In this document: positions 1 through 5,259 of the stretch, piece after piece
Layout of the letters: each line of letters opens with the position of its first letter
Position numbering within the stretch: the first letter of the stretch is position 1
Assembly (NCBI GenBank): GCA_041687295.1
Contig: JAWLCG010000345.1
Span: 1-5,259 of the forward strand
DNA: 5,259 nt
Origin: JAWLCG01 sp041687295
GTDB taxonomy: Bacteria; Planctomycetota; Phycisphaerae; SM23-33; FEN-1343
Reading direction: 5' to 3'
The notes under the pieces: model-generated
What the model was told of the DNA's origin: nothing
Seen by the model: only the letters and a program-made list of their open reading frames with translations
Database searches by the model: none
Made by a program: the position numbers and the translations under genes

Positions 1-24
1 ATACTTCTTGGTCGACCGCGCCAT
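1..24 (-). CDS. Possible 5' end of a gene running off the left edge (first 8 codons)
   Basis: On the minus strand an ATG at 24 opens a frame reading MARSTKKY up to the window edge. A run of five G on that strand (36-32) lies 7 nt before the ATG, a normal Shine-Dalgarno spacing. Seven of the eight codons end in G or C, while the DNA just outside (about 37-80) is clearly more A+T-rich, as expected at a gene/intergenic border. The gene would lie 70 bp downstream of the peptidase gene on the same strand and could be co-transcribed with it. Eight residues are too few to assign a product. An alternative is the end of a plus-strand frame (2-73, ending LPIEPLTT and a TAA), but its codons lose G/C-ending preference halfway, so I favour the minus-strand start. 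Confidence is low. Confidence 0.3.
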
Positions 25-94
25 GGCTCATCCCCCTGACAAAGTACTGCCCATTGAACCACTGACAACCTAACATTGTAGGCTGGCCGGTCTA

Positions 95-1924
95 CTACGC
101 ATACTCCTTCCGCGCCGCCTTGCCCAGCAGCTCCTCGCCGGCCGCCAGGGCATGGGCGAGGCGTCGGCCCAGCTCGCCGAAGCCCTCCAGCGTGAAGGGC
201 ACGGTGCGGCGGGTGTCGGGGTCGAGCTGCGAGACGACGCCGCACTCGAGCGTCATGGCCGGGCTGGTGAAGGTCCGCTGGAACCAGGTGTTGGAGTTGC
301 CCGGGAAGGCCGATCCGCCCGAGTGCCACACCTCGCGCAGGCCCGCGTGGCCATCGAGCAGGGCCAGCCAGCCGGCCTTGATGCGGTCGGGCCCGGCCAG
401 CTCGCGGGCGGGGGCGTCGACCTGCTCCTGCGTCATATCGTAGTGGGTCAGGACGTTGTGGTTCCGCCAGCCGCCGCCGGCGTGGCCATCCAGCAGCAGG
501 GCCATCCGCACGCCGGCGTCGCGGCGAGCCAGCAGGAACTCCTGCACCGCCCGCTGCTCGGGCCCGGCCTGCTCGCCCCAGTTGCGGTTGGGGTTCTTGG
601 CGTCCAGCGTAGTGCCCGGCAGGCCCAGTCGGGCCGTGTCGATGTTGAAGATCGGCACCCAGTGCACCTCCAGCCTCCGCAGCAGGCCCGCCGACGGGCC
701 CTCGGCATTCAGGCGGAGCAGTTCCTCGAGCATGGGTCGGCCCAGGTAGCCGGTCATCTGCTCGACGGGCGAGTGCTGGCCACAGATCATCACCACGCCG
801 AGCTTGCCGGCGGCCGGTGCGTCAGGGTCGGTCAGCGTCACGGCGTGCAGGGGCAGACCTCCGCGGCTGAGGCCCAGCTCGCGCACCGCCAGGCCCCGCT
901 CGGCCAGGACGGCCAGGTCGGCCAGGTCGGCGTCGCGCTCGGGCTCGCCGTAGACCGGGGCGTTGGCCAGGTAGAGCGGGCCCGTCCGCGCGGGCAGCTG
1001 GACGTAGGCCCGCGCCTGCCCATCGGCCCCAGGCTCGGCCGGCTGGACGGGCAGGCCCACCCACGTCCGCCGATCGGGGCTGGCGAAGAAGCGGGTGGCC
1101 ATCTCGTTGACCTTCTCGATCCGCACCCGCTCGATGGCCGGCTCGTCCACCCGGCAGAAGCTCCAGTAGTTGCCCCCCGTGCTGGTCAGCTCCGGGGCGG
1201 GGTAGAGGCTCGCCGTCCGCCCGTCCAGCCGAGGGCCCGGCAGGGCGGCCCCGTTGGGGAAGTCGGTGCTCAGGCCCGTCGGCTCGGCCTCTCGCTGGAA
1301 CAGGGCCCCCAGGCAGCTGTTGGCCACCAGCAGCTCGAGCGTCTCGGCCGAGGCGGGCCGCCAGCCGTCGGGGCCCTCGCCGACGATCACGCGACTGCAC
1401 AGCGGCGCCAGGGGCGCGTCGGTCTCCAGCGTCGCCAGCGGCGCCATCTCGGCCGAGTCGGCCGACGCCACCATCAGCCGAACGCGCAGCCGGCCCCGCC
1501 GGCCGGCCAGCGTCACGGCCAGGTGGAACGGCTCGGTCACGTCCGTCCGCACGCTTAGGGGCTGGCGGCTCTCCAGGGCCGCGTCGGGCTCGGCCGAGCC
1601 GGCCGGGCGGTGCTCCCAGCGGACCACGCCCCAGCGCGTCAGCGAGAGTGTCCAGTGCCCCCCCTGGTCCAGGCCCGTCAGCAGCACCTGGGCCGGCGTG
1701 CCGGTGTCCCAGAACAGCGGGCTGGACTCGGCCACCAGCTCGGGATCGTCGCGGAAGATCGCCCCGGGCTCGGCCAGCCGCAGGCGAAGGCGGTAGAGCG
1801 CCTCGTCGTACGGGGCAGCGGGCACGTCGAAGCGGGCCCCTCGTTCGGGCCGATCCTGACGCAGCAGGACCAGCTCCTCGCGGCAGCGGGGCAGGGCGGG
1901 CAGCGAACCGTTCGCGTCGTGCAT
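95..1924 (-). CDS. M14-family zinc carboxypeptidase-like protein with long beta-rich N-terminal region
   Basis: The protein has 609 residues. The C-terminal part (about 370-600) looks like an M14 metallocarboxypeptidase. It has a first zinc-ligand segment ICGQHSPVEQ (His384, Glu388), a substrate-binding NPNRNW (444-449, Arg447), a second zinc ligand in LLLDGHAG (His481), and the catalytic general-base Glu560 in MTLECG. The family hydrolyses C-terminal amino acids or related amides using one zinc ion. Around 253-291, NYWSFCRV followed by an IEKVNE strand and DRRTWVGLP resembles the beta-sandwich that precedes the catalytic domain in cytosolic-type M14 carboxypeptidases. Residues 1-200 are beta-rich and unassigned. 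No signal peptide or membrane segment is visible, so it is probably cytoplasmic. The start at 1924 is chosen because a strong AAGGAGG lies 5 nt upstream. The frame stays open to 2119, but that extension has no comparable site and would reach the next gene's start. The gene ends in two tandem TAG codons, with no terminator hairpin after them. It is divergent from the transketolase gene. The first zinc motif is H-x-x-x-E instead of the usual H-x-x-E. The fold is fairly certain; the substrate is unknown. Confidence 0.85.
   Translation of the reverse strand: MHDANGSLPALPRCREELVLLRQDRPERGARFDVPAAPYDEALYRLRLRLAEPGAIFRDDPELVAESSPLFWDTGTPAQVLLTGLDQGGHWTLSLTRWGVVRWEHRPAGSAEPDAALESRQPLSVRTDVTEPFHLAVTLAGRRGRLRVRLMVASADSAEMAPLATLETDAPLAPLCSRVIVGEGPDGWRPASAETLELLVANSCLGALFQREAEPTGLSTDFPNGAALPGPRLDGRTASLYPAPELTSTGGNYWSFCRVDEPAIERVRIEKVNEMATRFFASPDRRTWVGLPVQPAEPGADGQARAYVQLPARTGPLYLANAPVYGEPERDADLADLAVLAERGLAVRELGLSRGGLPLHAVTLTDPDAPAAGKLGVVMICGQHSPVEQMTGYLGRPMLEELLRLNAEGPSAGLLRRLEVHWVPIFNIDTARLGLPGTTLDAKNPNRNWGEQAGPEQRAVQEFLLARRDAGVRMALLLDGHAGGGWRNHNVLTHYDMTQEQVDAPARELAGPDRIKAGWLALLDGHAGLREVWHSGGSAFPGNSNTWFQRTFTSPAMTLECGVVSQLDPDTRRTVPFTLEGFGELGRRLAHALAAGEELLGKAARKEYA
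901..927. repeat. Three tandem 9-bp units inside the peptidase gene
   Basis: CGGCCAGGA is followed by two exact copies of CGGCCAGGT. Because the unit is 9 bp, the reading frame is kept. On the coding strand it encodes the Leu-Ala-Asp/Val run DLADLAVLAE at about residues 332-341, just before the catalytic domain. It is probably a small slippage expansion in a linker or helix, with no evident regulatory role. Confidence 0.6.
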
Positions 1925-1929
1925 GGTGT

Positions 1930-1936
1930 CCTCCTT
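1930..1936 (-). promoter_or_regulatory. Ribosome binding site that fixes the peptidase start
   Basis: On the minus strand the sequence reads AAGGAGG, then ACACC, then ATG at 1924. This is a near-perfect Shine-Dalgarno match at 5 nt spacing. It is the main reason for choosing this start over the 65-residue upstream extension of the same frame, whose residues are Arg/Pro-rich and look non-coding. Confidence 0.85.
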
Positions 1937-2018
1937 GTCGGGGCGCGGGCGGAGGCGGGGCGGCCTGCGGCCCGGCCATCGTATGTCAGCGTATAACCGC
2001 CGGATGGGGCGTTTCACC

Positions 2019-2047
2019 TTGTAAAGGCCTTCTGCAACGGCTATGCT
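2019..2047 (+). promoter_or_regulatory. Candidate promoter for the transketolase gene
   Basis: TTGTAA (2019-2024) and TATGCT (2042-2047) are separated by 17 bp. Each matches four of six bases of the sigma-70-type consensus. Transcription would begin near 2054, giving a leader of about 68 nt. A second candidate is TAGAAT at 2086-2091, five of six for a -10 box but with no recognisable -35 box; it would start near 2098. Both lie in the divergent gap 1925-2121, which must also carry the peptidase promoter. For that gene I found only weak A+T-containing candidates on the minus strand near 1976-2000. No transcription data support any of these. Confidence 0.35.
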
Positions 2048-2121
2048 ACGCCACCTTAGCGACGTATGGCAGACCCTTGCAGGGGTAGAATCCGGCGGGG
2101 GACAATCTAGCGGAGACAACC

Positions 2122-4077
2122 ATGGCTGACTACAACGACCTTCAGAAGAAGGTTATCGACCTGGGCAAGCTGACGCTGCGGATGACCACCGAGGCCGGCT
2201 CGGGCCATCCGTCCAGCGCCCTGAGCCTCGCGCACATTGTGACGGCGCTGATGTACCGGATCATGCGGTACAACCCGCGCGACCCGTGGCTCAACAGCGA
2301 CGACCGGCTGGTCCTCAGCGAGGGCCATGCCGTGCCCATCGTGTACGCGGCCTACTGCGACCTCGGCGGCGTCGTCGGCGAGCCCGACCGGCCCAAGCAG
2401 CTGACCAGCGAGGACGCCCTGACGCTCCGCGAGGCCGACAGCCTGCTGGACGGCCATCCGAACCCGGCGATCGGTTTCCCCTTCTTCGACGCGGCCACCG
2501 GCAGCCTGGGCCAGGGCGCCTCGGTGGCGGCGGGACTGGCGCTGGCGGCGCGGCTGGACGGGCTGGACCGGCGGTTCTTCTGCCTGATCGGCGACGGCGA
2601 GAGCCGCGAAGGCCAGGTCTGGGAGGCCATGGACGCCATCGTCGAGCACAAGCTGACGGCCGTGCTGCCGATCTTTAACAGCAACGGCCAGGGCCAGAGC
2701 GACTACGTCAGCACGCAGCAGTCGCCCGACGCGCTGCAGGCGAAGCTGACGGCCTTCGGCTTCGACGTCCGCGTGATCGACGGGCACGACTTCGAGCAGA
2801 TCTTCGACGCCCTGACCGCCCAGCCGGGCGAAAAGCCCCTCGCCGTCGTCGCCAAGACCGTCAAGGGCTGGGGCGTCAGCGAGATGACCAGCAGCAACTA
2901 CCACGGCAAGCCCCTCCGCGAGGACCAGCTGGCCGATGCCCTGGCCGACCTGGACGCCAAGGCCGCCGAGCTAGGTGTGGCCGACGTGTCGGCCCCGGCC
3001 AGCGAGGTCGCCCAGCTGACCAGCCCGGACCCGGTGCCGCTGAACCGCCGGCCGAGCGTCTCGGCCGGGCCGTTCCGCGCCGCTTGCGACGCCGCCGGCA
3101 TGGGCAAGGCCCTGGAGAAGAACGTCCTGTCCACCCGCCGGGCGTACGGGGCGGCCCTGCTGGCCCTGGGCGGCGACCCCCGCGTGGTCGCCACCGACGG
3201 CGACGTCAAGAACTCCACCTTCACCGAGCTGTTCGCCCAGGCCTACGGCGACCGCTACTTCGAGGCCCGCATCGCCGAGCAGAACATGGTCTCGATGGCC
3301 CTGGGCCTGGCGGCGGCCGGCAAGATCGCCTTCGCCAGCTCCTTCGCCAAGTTCCTCATGCGGGCGATCGACCAGATCGAGATGGCCGCCATCACCAACG
3401 CCAACGTCAAGCTGGTCGGCTCGCACGCGGGCATCAGCCTGGCCGCCGACGGGCCCAGCCAGATGGGCGTGGCCGACGTGGCCTTCTTCCGCGCCTACGC
3501 CCACTCCAAGCGCACCGACGGTGCCCCGGCCTGCCGCGTCATGCTGCCCAGCGACGCGATGAGCGCCTTCAAGCTCACCGAGCTGATGGCCAACCTCGAG
3601 GGCCTGTGCTACATGCGGACCCACCGGCCTGACGTGCCGATCATCTACAGCGAGGACGAGAGCTTCACCGAGGGCGGCTACAAGCACCTGCACGACGGGT
3701 CCGATCTGGTCATCGTCGCCAGCGGCTACATGGTCCACGTCGCCCGCCAGGCCTTGGCCCTGATGGAGGCCAACGGCCTGGACGCCAGCGTCATCGACGT
3801 CTACGCCCTGCCGCTGGCCCGGCCCGACGAGATCCTGCAGATCGGCGACGACTGCAACGGGCAGATCCTCGTCGTCGAGGACAACTACCGCGGCGGCGTC
3901 GCCGACGAGCTGGCCATGGCCGCCGCCGTCAGCGACCTCGGCGTGACGGTCCACTCGCTGGTCCTCGAGACGATGCCCAAGAGCACCAAGAGCCCCGAGG
4001 AGTCGCTGCGGGCGGCCGCCCTGTCGCCCCAGCACATCGCCGAGGCCGCCCAGGCCATCTTCGACTCGATCGCCTGA
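2122..4077 (+). CDS. tkt: Transketolase, compact animal-like type
   Basis: This enzyme moves two-carbon ketol units between sugar phosphates in the non-oxidative pentose phosphate pathway, using thiamine diphosphate and a divalent metal. It is cytosolic and normally a homodimer. The 651 residues cover all three domains. The N-terminal cofactor domain has GSGHP (26-30), SEGHA (66-70), LDGHP (109-113), ATGSLGQG (125-132), GDGE (157-160, metal ligand Asp158), the metal-side Asn188 in FNSNGQGQSD, and YHGKP (260-264). The pyrimidine domain (about 335-510) has STRRAYG, DGDVKNSTF (359-367), the catalytic Glu386 in IAEQN, GSHAG (433-437), DGPSQM (443-448) and MRTHRP (498-503). A C-terminal domain follows. 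DGPSQM, KNSTF and LGQSD-like segments match animal TKT as I recall it, rather than the DGPTHQ form of the E. coli/yeast type. The linker between YHGKP and STRRAYG appears about 18 residues longer than in human TKT. GGAG lies 6 nt before the ATG, and a hairpin terminator begins 23 nt after the stop. Full length, with no visible lesion. Confidence 0.96.
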   Translation: MADYNDLQKKVIDLGKLTLRMTTEAGSGHPSSALSLAHIVTALMYRIMRYNPRDPWLNSDDRLVLSEGHAVPIVYAAYCDLGGVVGEPDRPKQLTSEDALTLREADSLLDGHPNPAIGFPFFDAATGSLGQGASVAAGLALAARLDGLDRRFFCLIGDGESREGQVWEAMDAIVEHKLTAVLPIFNSNGQGQSDYVSTQQSPDALQAKLTAFGFDVRVIDGHDFEQIFDALTAQPGEKPLAVVAKTVKGWGVSEMTSSNYHGKPLREDQLADALADLDAKAAELGVADVSAPASEVAQLTSPDPVPLNRRPSVSAGPFRAACDAAGMGKALEKNVLSTRRAYGAALLALGGDPRVVATDGDVKNSTFTELFAQAYGDRYFEARIAEQNMVSMALGLAAAGKIAFASSFAKFLMRAIDQIEMAAITNANVKLVGSHAGISLAADGPSQMGVADVAFFRAYAHSKRTDGAPACRVMLPSDAMSAFKLTELMANLEGLCYMRTHRPDVPIIYSEDESFTEGGYKHLHDGSDLVIVASGYMVHVARQALALMEANGLDASVIDVYALPLARPDEILQIGDDCNGQILVVEDNYRGGVADELAMAAAVSDLGVTVHSLVLETMPKSTKSPEESLRAAALSPQHIAEAAQAIFDSIA

Positions 4078-4100
4078 GCCCGACGGTCTGACGCGCACCC

Positions 4101-4133
4101 GACGGCGGGTCCTTTCCAGGGCCCGCCGTCTTT
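4101..4133 (+). terminator. Rho-independent terminator of the transketolase gene
   Basis: GACGGCGGG (4101-4109) pairs perfectly with CCCGCCGTC (4122-4130). The stem continues inward through a T-G wobble and two C-G pairs, giving about 12 bp and a 6-nt loop (TTTCCA). TTTCT follows on the plus strand. The T tract is short, but the stem is very stable and sits just after the stop codon. There is no A tract on the other side, so it would act on plus-strand transcription only. It separates the transketolase and lyase genes into different transcription units. Confidence 0.75.
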
Positions 4134-4147
4134 CTGCGCAGAAACGC

Positions 4148-4176
4148 TTCCCAACGGTCGCCCCAGGTGATATATC
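4148..4176 (+). promoter_or_regulatory. Candidate promoter for the sialic acid lyase gene
   Basis: TTCCCA (4148-4153) and TATATC (4171-4176) are 17 bp apart. A TG one base before the -10 box (4168-4169) makes it an extended -10. Each hexamer matches about four of six consensus bases. The -10 box lies within a perfect 10-bp palindrome, TGATATATCA (4168-4177). CCAGGT occurs directly repeated at 4163-4168 and 4181-4186, flanking it, which might form an operator. Transcription would start near 4183 and leave a leader of about 100 nt containing the ACCAATTA repeats. This is pattern-based only. Confidence 0.4.
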
Positions 4177-4227
4177 AGCACCAGGTCGGCCGCTCTCGTC
4201 TGCGACCAGCCGATGCGCCGCCGACCC

Positions 4228-4266
4228 ACCAGTCAACCGATTACCAATTTACCAATTAACCAATTA
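4228..4266 (+). repeat. Degenerate 8-bp tandem repeat (ACCAATTA-like) upstream of the lyase gene
   Basis: Units in order are ACCAGTCA (4228-4235), ACCGATT (4236-4242, 7 nt), ACCAATTT (4243-4250), ACCAATTA (4251-4258) and ACCAATTA (4259-4266), trailing into ACCCTCCA. The tract is strikingly A+T-rich compared with everything around it. It ends 19 bp before the lyase ATG, immediately before the AGGGG ribosome site (4274-4278). It could be a protein-binding array, an unstructured translation-enhancing leader, or a neutral slippage tract. Confidence 0.7.
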
Positions 4267-4285
4267 ACCCTCCAGGGGCCTTGCC

Positions 4286-5203
4286 ATGAAGCCGCCATTC
4301 ACAGGACTCATCGCCGCACCGTTCACGCCGTTCACTGCCGAGGGGGCGCTGGCCCTGGACACGATCGAGCGCCAGGCCGAGCGCCTCAGCCGCTACGGCG
4401 TGCGGGGCGCGTTCGTTTGCGGCACGACGGGCGAGGGGCTCTCAATGAGCGTTGACGAGCGGCAGGCCGTCGCGCAGCGCTGGCGCGACGTCGCTGGCGA
4501 GGAGTTGGCCGTCATCGTCCACGTGACCGCCCTGGCCCTGCCCGAGGCCCGGGCCCTGGCCGCCCACGCCGAGGCCATCGGCGCCGACGCGATCGGCGTG
4601 ATGGCCCCGCCGTTCTTCAAGCCCGCCAACGCCACCGCCCTGGCCGACTGGTGCGGGCAGATCGCCGCCGCCGCCCCGGCCACGCCGCTGTACTACTACC
4701 ACATCCCCTCGATGAGCGGCTACAGCCAGCCGGTGTACGACCTGCTCGCCGCTGCCGAGACACGCGTGCCCACGCTGGCCGGTGTGAAGTTCACCTACGA
4801 GAACCTCATGGACTTCGCCCGCTGCCTCGCGTTCGGCTCCGGGCGCTACGACATGCTCTTCGGGCGCGACGAGATCCTGCTGGCCGGCCTGAGCCTCGGC
4901 GCCCGCGGCGCCGTCGGCAGCACGTACAACTTCGCCGCCCCGATCTACGGCCAGGTGATCAAGGCCTTCAACGCCGGCGACCTGTCCGCCGCCCGCGCCG
5001 CCCAGGCCCGGGCCGTCCAGATGGTCGCGGTCATGGCCCGCTACGGCGGCGGCGTGACCGCCGGCAAGGCCATCATGTCCCTGATCGGCCTGGACTGCGG
5101 CCCCGTGCGTTGCCCCCTGACCGACACGTCCGCCTCCGCCCGCCGTACGCTGGAGACCGAGCTGGAGCAGGCCGGCTTCTTCGAGTTTGCCATGAAGGCG
5201 TAG
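4286..5203 (+). CDS. nanA: N-acetylneuraminate lyase (DapA/NanA superfamily aldolase)
   Basis: The likely reaction is reversible aldol cleavage of N-acetylneuraminate (sialic acid) to N-acetylmannosamine and pyruvate, through a Schiff base on lysine, in the cytoplasm. The 305 residues form one (beta/alpha)8 barrel of normal family length. Visible signatures are GLIAAPFTPF (7-16), the pyruvate-binding GTTGEG (46-51), the catalytic Tyr138 in YYYHIPSMSG, the Schiff-base Lys168 in GVKFT, GRDE (193-196), GSTYN (211-215), and a GPVRCPL near the C terminus. Dihydrodipicolinate synthases carry an Arg in the segment after the catalytic Tyr (NVPxRTG), which binds aspartate semialdehyde. Here that position is Met143. 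HIP, KFT and GSTYN point to the lyase branch, with a close resemblance to the vertebrate enzyme as I recall it. AGGGG lies 7 nt before the ATG. No nanE, nanK or transporter is in view, so an aldolase acting on a related keto acid remains possible. Confidence 0.85.
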   Translation: MKPPFTGLIAAPFTPFTAEGALALDTIERQAERLSRYGVRGAFVCGTTGEGLSMSVDERQAVAQRWRDVAGEELAVIVHVTALALPEARALAAHAEAIGADAIGVMAPPFFKPANATALADWCGQIAAAAPATPLYYYHIPSMSGYSQPVYDLLAAAETRVPTLAGVKFTYENLMDFARCLAFGSGRYDMLFGRDEILLAGLSLGARGAVGSTYNFAAPIYGQVIKAFNAGDLSAARAAQARAVQMVAVMARYGGGVTAGKAIMSLIGLDCGPVRCPLTDTSASARRTLETELEQAGFFEFAMKA

Positions 5204-5209
5204 CTCCCA

Positions 5210-5230
5210 GTAGGGCGGGCACGGCCCGCC
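5210..5230 (+). repeat. REP-like palindrome with GTAG head
   Basis: GTAG (5210-5213) is followed directly by GGCGGGC (5214-5220), a 3-nt loop ACG, and GCCCGCC (5224-5230), a perfect 7-bp inverted repeat. A GTAG tetranucleotide at the 5' foot of a GC-rich hairpin is the hallmark of REP elements mobilised by RAYT (REP-associated tyrosine) transposases. The element starts 6 nt after the lyase stop codon. It may also stabilise or end the transcript, but there is no T tract. Only one copy is visible, so dispersal in the genome cannot be judged here. Confidence 0.5.
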
Positions 5231-5234
5231 GCGG

Positions 5235-5249
5235 TGGCGCCAGGCGCCA
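5235..5249. repeat. Second GC-rich palindrome near the right edge
   Basis: TGGCGCC (5235-5241) and GGCGCCA (5243-5249) form a perfect 7-bp inverted repeat around a single A. A physical hairpin would open a few central pairs for its loop. It lies 4 bp after the GTAG palindrome, so the two may be halves of one composite repeat (BIME-like) that continues past the window edge. No T tract follows in the visible sequence. Confidence 0.5.
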
Positions 5250-5259
5250 TCGACGGCGG

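Noticed and set aside
41..80. Minus-strand promoter for the left-edge gene (TTGTCA with TACTTT, or TACAAT at 80-75)
   Set aside because: TTGTCA-N16-TACTTT would start transcription inside the ribosome site, and TACAAT has no usable -35 box. Neither is good enough to list.
152..1558. Long plus-strand open frame (468 codons) across the peptidase gene
   Set aside because: It lies antisense within the well-supported M14 gene. Its translation is Gly/Gln/Arg/Val-rich low-complexity, as expected from the complement of GC-rich codons, and shows no recognisable motif.
1925..2119. 65-residue N-terminal extension of the peptidase frame
   Set aside because: The extension is Arg/Pro-rich, covers the whole divergent intergenic region up to the transketolase start, and lacks a ribosome site comparable to the AAGGAGG at 1930-1936.
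2107..2904. Minus-strand open frame (265 codons) over the 5' part of the transketolase gene
   Set aside because: It is a GC-driven antisense shadow with no family motif and no need for a gene there.
4184..4207. GGTCG...CGACC inverted repeat in the lyase leader
   Set aside because: It has only 5 bp of pairing with a 14-nt loop and mismatches on both sides, which is common by chance in GC-rich DNA.
2971..4236. Long minus-strand open frame (421 codons) across the transketolase gene
   Set aside because: It is antisense to a complete enzyme gene, with a Gly/Val/Gln/Asp-rich shadow composition. It also runs through the terminator hairpin into the next intergenic region.
4286..5203. Dihydrodipicolinate synthase (dapA) as the identity of the last gene
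   Set aside because: The Arg expected after the catalytic Tyr in NVPxRTG is Met here. The segments HIPSMSG, KFT and GSTYN fit N-acetylneuraminate lyase instead.

Overview
The window is GC-rich, dense bacterial DNA with three complete protein genes, one possible gene start at the left edge, and two intergenic regions of about 200 bp. No gene identifies the lineage outright. The high G+C, the strong G/C preference at third codon positions, an animal-type transketolase and a vertebrate-like sialic acid lyase would fit a Planctomycetota/Phycisphaerae-type or related environmental bacterium. That is an inference, not a demonstration. There is no integrase, transposase, CRISPR array, tRNA or rRNA.

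Layout, left to right. (1) Positions 1-24, minus strand: what may be the first eight codons of a gene running off the left edge. (2) 95-1924, minus strand: a 609-residue protein with a C-terminal zinc carboxypeptidase (M14-like) domain behind a long beta-rich N-terminal half. Its first zinc-ligand motif has an extra residue (H-x-x-x-E). (3) 1925-2121: a divergent intergenic region that must hold the promoters of both flanking genes. (4) 2122-4077, plus strand: a complete transketolase of the compact animal-like type. (5) 4078-4285: a Rho-independent terminator, a candidate promoter, and a short A+T-rich run of ACCAATTA-like 8-mers. (6) 4286-5203, plus strand: a DapA-superfamily aldolase whose signature residues match N-acetylneuraminate lyase rather than dihydrodipicolinate synthase. 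(7) 5204-5259: two GC-rich palindromes, the first preceded by GTAG as in REP elements.

The genes do not form an obvious operon. The peptidase gene diverges from the transketolase gene, and the transketolase gene is separated from the lyase gene by a terminator and a probable promoter. Transketolase belongs to the non-oxidative pentose phosphate pathway. The lyase would split sialic acid into pyruvate and N-acetylmannosamine. No other sialic acid gene is visible. I see no clear sign of a novel multi-gene system. The points most worth checking are the unusual zinc motif and unassigned N-terminal half of the peptidase, the 8-mer repeat before the lyase gene, and the REP-like palindrome at the right edge.
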